Origin: a virus
Reading direction: 5' to 3' (one strand)
Virus record (IMG/VR): IMGVR_UViG_3300017960_000018
Location: 1 to 64,000 of that record
DNA: 64,000 nt
Below, one piece after another: positions 58,546 to 64,000 of this stretch; the first letter of the stretch is position 1; each line of letters starts with the position of its first letter. A model generated the notes under the pieces. The model saw only the letters and a program-made list of their open reading frames with translations, did not search any database and was not told the origin of the DNA. A program made the position numbers and the translations under genes.

Positions 58546-59817
58546 ATGAGCAATCAGAGTCTCATGGCCATGATGGACACGCTCCTCAAGCAGGCCAATG
58601 ACGTGGAAAAGGAAGCGCTTTCCGACGTCTCGGGCCCCGAACCGACGACCCATCCGGTCATGTCGGCCGACGATGGCACGCAGGCTGCCACCGAGGGGGC
58701 GAGAAGTTCCGAGAACGAAAGCGACGCTCGCGAGGAACACGGCGACCTGGCCGTCACCGGACAGGAGGACGCCGAGAGTGCCGAGGCCGGTGAGAAGGAC
58801 GAAGCCGACAGTATCGGCACCGAGACATCAGATTCGGACGAGATGCGAGGGAACGTGGAGCAGCCCAAGGCCACGAAGGACGCCCCGCCGGACAGCGGCC
58901 CGGGCGACCACACCTTCTCCGAGAAGTACTCCGCCGCGGCCATCGTGGATTCGGGCAACAAGCTGCTCGCCGCGCTGGGCAACCTCACCGGACAGCACAA
59001 GCAGGCCGATGAGAAGAAGGAAGGCGAGGAGAAGAAGGACAAGAAGAAGGATGAGAAGGGCGAAGCGTGTGACGACGGAGAGAACTGCGACAAGAGCGCT
59101 TCCGAACAGGAAAAGCGCGCCGCGGCCGAGAAGTATCAGGAGGACGCGGAAGCAGGGTACGTCGCCGCCCAAATGATCGCCGAGCAGCTGATGAGCAAGC
59201 AGGCTGAGGAGGAAGAGCTCGTCAAGCTGGCGGAGAACATCATCAAGACCGCGCACGCTGACGCGGATCTCCTCTGCGAATTCCTGGACAGCCACGAGAA
59301 GGGTGTCAAGGGCCTGGAGGCCGTCAAGAAGGCGTCTCTCAAGAAGAAGGCGCAGCCTCCCATGGGCGCGCTGCCTGCCATGGGTGGCGGCGGTGAGCTT
59401 GGCCCCGAAGCCGGCGGCATGATCCCCCCGGAAGCACTGGCGGCGGGCGCTCCCCCCGAGGAGCTTCCTCCCGAAGCGGGCATGGAAGGCGCGCCCGGTG
59501 ACGAAGAGGCGGCGATCGACGCCCTGGCCGATGCACTGGCCGAAGCGGGCGTGACCCCGGAAGAGCTGGCTGAAACCATCGCCGAGGCGGGTGGTGAAGG
59601 CGAAGTCGCACCCGAAGGCCTCGAAGAGGGCATGGAGGAAGAGGCCCCCGCAGAGGTGCCCGGAGAGGTCGTTGAAGACGCAGCCGAAGGGGCTGCCGAG
59701 GGTGCTGCTGAAGGCGCCACCGAGGGAACCGAAGAGGCGGAGGAGGAGGCGCCCAAGGCTGCCTCTATGAGCAAGCAGAGCATCAAGGAGGCTTTGCTGA
59801 ACATCGCACGGGGCTAA
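58546..59817 (+). CDS. Acidic scaffold-like protein
   Basis: 423 residues, ATG behind TAGGAGG. Extremely Glu/Ala-rich. An N-terminal disordered acidic region is followed by a Lys/Glu block (KKEGEEKKDKKKDEKGE), a helical part, and a C-terminal G/A/E/P-rich region (EGAAEGAAEGATEGTEEAEE). Highly charged low-complexity proteins between protease and capsid genes are commonly scaffolds. No specific family match. Confidence 0.6.
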   Translation: MSNQSLMAMMDTLLKQANDVEKEALSDVSGPEPTTHPVMSADDGTQAATEGARSSENESDAREEHGDLAVTGQEDAESAEAGEKDEADSIGTETSDSDEMRGNVEQPKATKDAPPDSGPGDHTFSEKYSAAAIVDSGNKLLAALGNLTGQHKQADEKKEGEEKKDKKKDEKGEACDDGENCDKSASEQEKRAAAEKYQEDAEAGYVAAQMIAEQLMSKQAEEEELVKLAENIIKTAHADADLLCEFLDSHEKGVKGLEAVKKASLKKKAQPPMGALPAMGGGGELGPEAGGMIPPEALAAGAPPEELPPEAGMEGAPGDEEAAIDALADALAEAGVTPEELAETIAEAGGEGEVAPEGLEEGMEEEAPAEVPGEVVEDAAEGAAEGAAEGATEGTEEAEEEAPKAASMSKQSIKEALLNIARG

Positions 59818-59866
59818 ACAAGCCGATTGTCGTTCGCGAGTCTGCAAGGATCAAGGAGATAGGACA

Positions 59867-60250
59867 ATGGCGAAGGTCGAAGTCGATACCAAGGTCCTCG
59901 AAGCTGTGGTGGACTATGTCGAGCAGGCGACCGGCTACGCTCAGAAGCAGGCGGAGATTGAAAAAGCCGTCGCGGAGCGGGGCCCCGAGGTTGTCGATGC
60001 GCTCATCAAGGCAGGGTTCGTCACCGAGGACAAACGCGAGTCGGCCATCCGAGCAACCAGTGACCCGAGGAAGGTGCTCGAGTCGCTGGAGAAGACGGCG
60101 AAGCTCAAGGCCGGACGCAAGAGCGCGTCAGCGCCGGAACCGTTGGGTACCGGTGAAGACGTCAAGGAAGCTGGCGTGCAAAGGCCGGGGGACACGTCTC
60201 CCGCGATGGCCGCCGCCAACGACAGGTTCATGCGCGCAATAGGCTTCTGA
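59867..60250 (+). CDS. Hypothetical virion-type protein
   Basis: 127 residues, ATG behind AAGGAGAT. The helical N-terminal two thirds (VLEAVVDYVEQATGYAQKQ; GPEVVDALIKAGFVTEDKR) look like a small compact domain. The last part is flexible and ends FMRAIGF. It lies in the capsid gene set; function unknown. Confidence 0.6.
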   Translation: MAKVEVDTKVLEAVVDYVEQATGYAQKQAEIEKAVAERGPEVVDALIKAGFVTEDKRESAIRATSDPRKVLESLEKTAKLKAGRKSASAPEPLGTGEDVKEAGVQRPGDTSPAMAAANDRFMRAIGF

Positions 60251-60318
60251 GAGAGGTCCGCGCTCAAACGGCGTTAGAGACAGTGACAGGAAACCTCAGG
60301 ATTTAGGAGGAGACCAAG

Positions 60319-60825
60319 ATGCCGGGCACCAACGTTCCTGGACAGATGTACGACCACGAGCTCAATCCCGTAAAAGGGTGGCCGAGCCCGTACGCGGTCG
60401 ACAAGATCGCCGAGATCGCTTCAGGCGTCGAGGGTATCCTCGGCGGCATGGTGATCTCACTGGATGCCAACGGAAAGTTCATTCGGGGCGCCGACGGCTC
60501 GGCCATGCCGTGCTTCGCGTTTCCGAACGCGTCGGACTTCGATGTGCTGTCCGATCGCGGGAACATTTCCGGCGGAAACATGATGGGCCTCGTGGCCGTT
60601 GGCGCCTACGAACTCGAGAGTACCGAGTACATGGGCTCCGGCTTCGCGGTCAACACGCCGCTGACCGCGCACAACGTTGCCGGTGACGATCAGGGCAAAC
60701 TCAAGGTTACGACCTTGGGCAGCTCCGACCTCATCGTTGGCGTCTGCAACCGCGGCCCGACGGCGAACGAGTACAACAAGGAGATGGTCCGCTTCTGGCC
60801 TGTCTATCTGCCCAAGCGTGCGTAA
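60319..60825 (+). CDS. Head decoration-like protein
   Basis: 168 residues, ATG behind AGGAGGAG. Beta-rich with Gly/Asp turns: GGMVISLDANGKFIRGADG, AVGAYELESTEYMG, DQGKLKVTTLGSSDLIVGVC. This pattern resembles capsid-decoration or capsid-stabilising proteins encoded next to major capsid genes. No exact family. Likely abundant in the virion, given the strong ribosome site. Confidence 0.6.
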   Translation: MPGTNVPGQMYDHELNPVKGWPSPYAVDKIAEIASGVEGILGGMVISLDANGKFIRGADGSAMPCFAFPNASDFDVLSDRGNISGGNMMGLVAVGAYELESTEYMGSGFAVNTPLTAHNVAGDDQGKLKVTTLGSSDLIVGVCNRGPTANEYNKEMVRFWPVYLPKRA

Positions 60826-60863
60826 GCGCTTCACCCTGAACATCCGTTTGGAGGTGAGGGCTG

Positions 60864-61244
60864 ATGGACAAAAAGTGTGCAGCGTACCTGATCAAGGAGG
60901 CGACCCGGCCATACGCCCGGGGTAGCTCCGGGGGTCGAGTCATCCCCGTGCCAGGTATGCAGGAGGCCGTCGCTGCAGCCACCCGGCAGGGTATCGGCAG
61001 GAAGACGCCCCCTGCGGGCGGCGGAGGAGGAGGTGGCGGCTTTCTGGCCCCCTTCCGCCGGATGGGTTGGCGGCGGGGCTTGCGAGCGGCCGGCATCGGA
61101 GGCGGTATCGGTGCCCTCCTTTGGGGCTTGGGCCATCTGTGGGCGAACAAGAATCGCCCCAGCGTGTCCGAGAACGTCACGCAAAACCTCAACGCGAGGA
61201 TGCGTGGAGCTGGAGAAGAAGGCATTTACATGAAACCTCAGTAA
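60864..61244 (+). CDS. Small protein with hydrophobic Gly-rich segment
   Basis: 126 residues. Starts MDKKCAAYLIKEATRP, similar to the start of the 45599 protein. A polyglycine run (GGGGGGGG, about residue 52-59) and a possible membrane segment (AAGIGGGIGALLWGLGHLW, about 75-93) follow. ATG behind GGAGGTGAGG. Function unknown. Confidence 0.55.
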   Translation: MDKKCAAYLIKEATRPYARGSSGGRVIPVPGMQEAVAAATRQGIGRKTPPAGGGGGGGGFLAPFRRMGWRRGLRAAGIGGGIGALLWGLGHLWANKNRPSVSENVTQNLNARMRGAGEEGIYMKPQ

Positions 61245-61310
61245 TTGGTGCGGGCAGCTGCCAAGAGCGCATCCCGCGAGACGTAAGGCCAATTGATAAG
61301 GAGACAGGCC

Positions 61311-62258
61311 GTGGCTAACCCAACTGCGAGCGAGCCGACCTCTCGGATGGTCAACGATGCATTCATCGATCAGTTGGCCAGCGGGAACGACCGGATCGTG
61401 AAGGAAGCCCAGGACGCGATCAACGATTACGTCCGGGTAAGGATGCGTGAAGATGGCTTCTGGCGGAGAATCCTCCCGCCGGTGACCATCACCAACGACG
61501 AGCTGGATCGGCAGGTGGACACCGACAAGCCCGTCAAGGTGGTCGACAAGGAACCTGAGAGCCCTGCGGCGATCAGCGTGCCTTTTGCCTCGCTGCCCAT
61601 GAACCGGTACATCCGCGGGCCCCGGTTCCGCGTGATGTTCGACCGCATCCTGACGCCCAAGTTCACGAAGGACGTGGACGAGCTCAGGACCTACGACATG
61701 GACATCCGGCAGATCCTGTCGGACAACTCCATCAAGGACATGCTGGCCGAAGAAGACGGCAAGGCGATTGCCACCGTCAACTTCCTGCTCCTCGGCGTCA
61801 ACACGCCCCTGGCCGAGACGGGCGTCGCGCAGTGGGTTGCCATCTCCGGTGGCGTCACCCGCGACAACCTGGCTGAAGCCATGAAGGTGCTCCCCCGCAC
61901 CCCGAACCACCTGAACGTGGCCACGGTGTTGGTCAACAACGTCACCATCTGGGACGTTGTCAAGTTCGGGCGCGACGAGGTCGGTGGTGACCTGTCCCAG
62001 GACCTGTTCGAGAACGGGTTCGCGGAGCGGGAGCTGCTCGGCCGGCGCTGGATCGTCACGATCAAGCGGGACCTGGTGCCTGACAGCACCATCTTCCTGT
62101 TTGCCGCGCCGAAGTTCCTCGGCAAGTTCTTCGTGCTCGAGGACACGACGATGTACATTGATCGCCGTGCCTTCATGCTCGAGTTCTTCGCGTACGAGAG
62201 CATTGGCTCCTCGATCGCGAACGTGGCCGGCATCGGGCGTGTCGACTTCGAGCCCTAA
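61311..62258 (+). CDS. Major capsid protein (HK97-fold-like)
   Basis: 315 residues from GTG 61311, chosen for AAGGAGA 6 bases upstream. The N-terminal arm region (to about residue 110) contains YVRVRMREDGFWRRILPP and PFASLPMNRYIRGPRFRV. The rest has the beta-rich and helical spread of an HK97-like subunit, with a spine-helix candidate (DLSQDLFENGF) and a late P-domain-like FVLEDTTMYIDRRAFMLEF. Position after protease, scaffold and decoration-like genes and before a terminator fits the most abundant virion protein. Two of its N-terminal segments recur in the early genes at 3061 and 3702. Confidence 0.78.
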   Translation: MANPTASEPTSRMVNDAFIDQLASGNDRIVKEAQDAINDYVRVRMREDGFWRRILPPVTITNDELDRQVDTDKPVKVVDKEPESPAAISVPFASLPMNRYIRGPRFRVMFDRILTPKFTKDVDELRTYDMDIRQILSDNSIKDMLAEEDGKAIATVNFLLLGVNTPLAETGVAQWVAISGGVTRDNLAEAMKVLPRTPNHLNVATVLVNNVTIWDVVKFGRDEVGGDLSQDLFENGFAERELLGRRWIVTIKRDLVPDSTIFLFAAPKFLGKFFVLEDTTMYIDRRAFMLEFFAYESIGSSIANVAGIGRVDFEP

Positions 62259-62302
62259 GCTCGCGCCGTAGGTCTGTGTGTAGCAGGCTTGCACCCTAAC
62301 CC

Positions 62303-62326
62303 GGGCGGTCGGTGATCCGGCCGCCC
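62303..62326 (+). terminator. Terminator-like hairpin after capsid gene
   Basis: GGGCGGTCGG/CCGGCCGCCC, a 10-bp stem with one G-T pair and loop TGAT. No T-run follows, so it may be a weak terminator or a processing/stability hairpin. Confidence 0.5.
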
Positions 62327-62357
62327 CTATGCAAAACGAGCACTCGAGGAGAGTCCG

Positions 62358-62690
62358 ATGAGTCAGGAAATGACCCAGGAGGACGCGGCGCTGTTCGAGA
62401 ACGTGTACGCGCCCGCCTTCGCCCAGAAGATGGCCTCCAACGGCCGCCCGCTCCACGACGACGAGTCGATGGAGCACGCGCTGGAGCTGACGGCGCGGGT
62501 GAAGCAGGAGGTGCAGTCTTCCGACGCCAACTCGATCAAGGAAGCCAACCTGGCTTTCCGCAAGGCGACCGGCGCGGACGAGCGCGATGCCGAAGAGGCT
62601 CGCGAGACCAGCACCAAGGAGGCTGCCCGCAAGCTGGCGGCCGACCCCGGCTTCAGGCAGATGCTGGAAGCGGCGCGCAGCGCCCAGTAG
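62358..62690 (+). CDS. Hypothetical helical virion-type protein
   Basis: 110 residues, ATG behind GAGGAGAG. All-helical and charged (DESMEHALELTARVKQEVQS; ETSTKEAARKLAADPGFRQ). No family recognised. Could be a head-completion or adaptor protein from its position after the capsid gene. Confidence 0.58.
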   Translation: MSQEMTQEDAALFENVYAPAFAQKMASNGRPLHDDESMEHALELTARVKQEVQSSDANSIKEANLAFRKATGADERDAEEARETSTKEAARKLAADPGFRQMLEAARSAQ

Positions 62691-62725
62691 GGATCGTTAT
62701 CCTTCACACGCGGTGAGGTAATCCC

Positions 62726-63190
62726 ATGCCGGGTAAGCGTGGAATCGGTGAGGCGGACTTCGTAACGCCCCGCCAGGTATACCGGGAGGATGTCGATGCC
62801 GTCGACAGTGGCGGCGTCACGGACACGGACATCCCCATCCTGGACAGCCGCGAGCTGGCGACTCAGCGACAGGGGTTGGGTCAGGGCGACGTGGCGCAGT
62901 ACGGGCGCAACGCGCAGTTGAACCTGGCTTGCATCCCTGAAGGTTTTTCCAGCGTCACGATGCAGTTGTGGCTCTGGGCCGACGTGGAGGAGCCGCTCGA
63001 ACCGGGTACCTCTTCCTCTTCGTACGGCGTGCTGCCGACCACGGAGGAGTGGGTACAGGTCGAGGAAAAGACGATCACGGGACCGGAGTTGTGGGTTGTC
63101 AAAGACGTTCCTCCGGGGCAATATAAGGTTATCGTCACGGCCAAGACAGGCAGTGGCCATCTTCAGATCCGCGAGCAACACGCAGCGTAA
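62726..63190 (+). CDS. Virion-type beta protein with polyserine loop
   Basis: 154 residues. Beta-rich (FSSVTMQLWLWADVEEP; VVKDVPPGQYKVIVTAKTG). A TSSSSYGV stretch interrupts it near residue 97. It is one of three nearby proteins with serine runs. Probably a head or neck surface protein. Confidence 0.58.
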   Translation: MPGKRGIGEADFVTPRQVYREDVDAVDSGGVTDTDIPILDSRELATQRQGLGQGDVAQYGRNAQLNLACIPEGFSSVTMQLWLWADVEEPLEPGTSSSSYGVLPTTEEWVQVEEKTITGPELWVVKDVPPGQYKVIVTAKTGSGHLQIREQHAA

Positions 63191-63204
63191 GGAGTGAGGA
63201 GAAC

Positions 63205-63450
63205 ATGAGAACGACCATCACTAACACTTCGGGCGCGGAAAAGACCTTCGGGTGGATTCCTCCGCACGGGCACACCTTGGCGAACGGAGCATCCGTCGTC
63301 ATTGAGGGCGACCTGCGCACGATCCTGGGAGGCGGCCGTGGTCGATACTCCAGGGGTCAGGAGCTTGCGGGCCTCAACGACGCGGTCACCCGCGGCCAAG
63401 TGACGGAAGAGGAGACCGTCGGTCCGTCCAGCTCTTCGAGCAGCGCCTAA
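63205..63450 (+). CDS. Small virion-type protein with C-terminal polyserine
   Basis: 81 residues, ATG behind GGAGTGAGGAG. A beta-rich N-terminus (TTITNTSGAEKTFGWIPPHG) is followed by a helix and the end GPSSSSSSA. The pattern TFGWIPPHG(H)TLA resembles small phage head proteins that begin with a beta-strand pair. Function unknown. Confidence 0.58.
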   Translation: MRTTITNTSGAEKTFGWIPPHGHTLANGASVVIEGDLRTILGGGRGRYSRGQELAGLNDAVTRGQVTEEETVGPSSSSSSA

Positions 63451-63470
63451 CCGCCGCCCGGCGGCGGTTT
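63451..63470 (+). terminator. Hairpin directly after stop codon
   Basis: CCGCCG/CGGCGG, 6-bp stem with a 5-base loop, followed by TTT. Confidence 0.5.
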
Positions 63471-63492
63471 GCCGCGATACGGCGAATGAACC

Positions 63493-63530
63493 GCCGCCCG
63501 GCTATGTGTACATGGCCGGGCGGCTTTTTC
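63493..63530 (+). terminator. Rho-independent terminator
   Basis: GCCGCCCGGC/GCCGGGCGGC, perfect 10-bp stem with a 12-base loop, followed directly by TTTTTC. The clearest intrinsic terminator in the window, ending the capsid transcript. Confidence 0.85.
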
Positions 63531-63550
63531 ATTAGGAGAGGGACGCACAG

Positions 63551-64000
63551 ATGGCATTCGCGAACGAATGCATTGACGCTCAGGGGGTCTGCCCCAACCG
63601 CATCCCGTTCCTGGTGACCGGGCAGTGCGCCGTGGAGTCGCTGTACATCACCATCAAGGACATCAACAGCGGCGAGCCCATCGACCTGACTCAGTACGGG
63701 ATCTTCTCCTCGTCGGACCCGAGCAGCTCATCGTCCTCGTCTTCCTCCAGCTTCTTCAGCAGCAGCTCCTCCTCGGGGGGCGACGACCCGGAGGACGGAG
63801 TCGAGTTCGTGGCCAAGGAGCTGCCTAAAACGCCCACGTACCTCTTCAAGAAGTACGGCGTCGTGGAGAGCGAGGAGGACGCGCGGAACGGTCGGGTGCG
63901 CCTGGACGTGACGGCCGAGGACACGGCCCGCGCGGGGATCTGGTCCGCGATGGCCGGCGTCTGGTACAACGGCTACATACGCAAGCTGATGCCGTTCTAC
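63551..64000 (+). CDS. Virion-type protein with long polyserine insertion, 3'-truncated by window edge
   Basis: The ATG at 63551 follows AGGAGAGGGA. The frame stays open for 150 codons to the window end. The N-terminal segment FLVTGQCAVESLYITIKDIN looks beta-rich. A serine-rich insertion follows (SSSDPSSSSSSSSSSFF then SSSSSSGG). It continues with FVAKELPKTPTYLFKKYGV and LDVTAEDTARAGIWSAM, typical of small Ig-like or neck proteins. The insertion uses varied Ser codons. It begins a new transcript after the tandem terminators. Confidence 0.6.
   Translation, partial: MAFANECIDAQGVCPNRIPFLVTGQCAVESLYITIKDINSGEPIDLTQYGIFSSSDPSSSSSSSSSSFFSSSSSSGGDDPEDGVEFVAKELPKTPTYLFKKYGVVESEEDARNGRVRLDVTAEDTARAGIWSAMAGVWYNGYIRKLMPFY

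Overview
The window reads as one contiguous piece of a large, GC-rich, tailed double-stranded DNA phage genome. Every supportable gene lies on the plus strand. Genes are packed with 1-40 base overlaps (ATGA, TAATG, GTGA junctions) and many have purine-rich GGAGG-type ribosome sites. A portal protein, a probable prohead protease, an acidic scaffold-like protein and an HK97-like major capsid protein identify it as a phage. The encoded multisubunit-type RNA polymerase, tmRNA and many accessory enzymes suggest a jumbo/huge phage. The host cannot be named. A probable UGA-decoded selenoprotein would imply a bacterium with selenocysteine machinery, and the heptose-kinase-like gene suggests a Gram-negative-type surface. 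Both host points are inference. No large terminase is recognisable here, so it is probably outside the window.

Layout. 1-13.8 kb: small accessory genes. These comprise a cupin, seven tandem paralogs ending in FADLL..APW (1103-4774), five tandem paralogs sharing an EADQLTKGTLD-like tail (5193-6703), Zn-finger-like small proteins, an ADP-ribosyltransferase-like protein, an AcrVA2-like protein, a glycosyltransferase, a tmRNA gene (10849-11213), a membrane protein, a SelW/Rdx-family gene with an in-frame TGA exactly at the CxxU position (12419-12667), and a lipoprotein. 13.95-22.5 kb: DNA metabolism and sugar genes, including a DEDDh exonuclease, a RuvC-like resolvase, a RecA-fold-like protein with no Walker A lysine, and a PfkB/HldE-like kinase. 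22.5-37.98 kb: start of the virion region, with the portal, a CheY-like receiver, a methyltransferase, a LigD-like phosphoesterase-ligase, Ig-like, collagen-like and YadA-like adhesin proteins, a sulfotransferase and several small virion-type proteins.

37.99-50.5 kb holds the most striking locus. A 2310-residue protein fuses RNA polymerase beta to the N-terminal half of beta'. Into its beta part are inserted SET methyltransferase-like, HAD-hydrolase-like and 2H-phosphoesterase-like domains, and a homing intein sits at a conserved beta motif. The C-terminal half of beta' (bridge helix, trigger loop, Zn site) is a separate gene 3.8 kb downstream, with five other genes between. 50.5-64 kb: further virion genes, including the protease, scaffold-like protein, decoration-like protein, major capsid protein and a set of small proteins carrying polyserine tracts. 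The last gene runs off the window.

The polymerase lies inside the structural cluster, so it may be a virion-packaged enzyme or serve late transcription; this is inference. Five sigma70-like promoters can be read in the few intergenic gaps. Short segments of the major capsid N-terminal region recur in two of the early tandem paralogs, an unexpected link between the two ends of the window.
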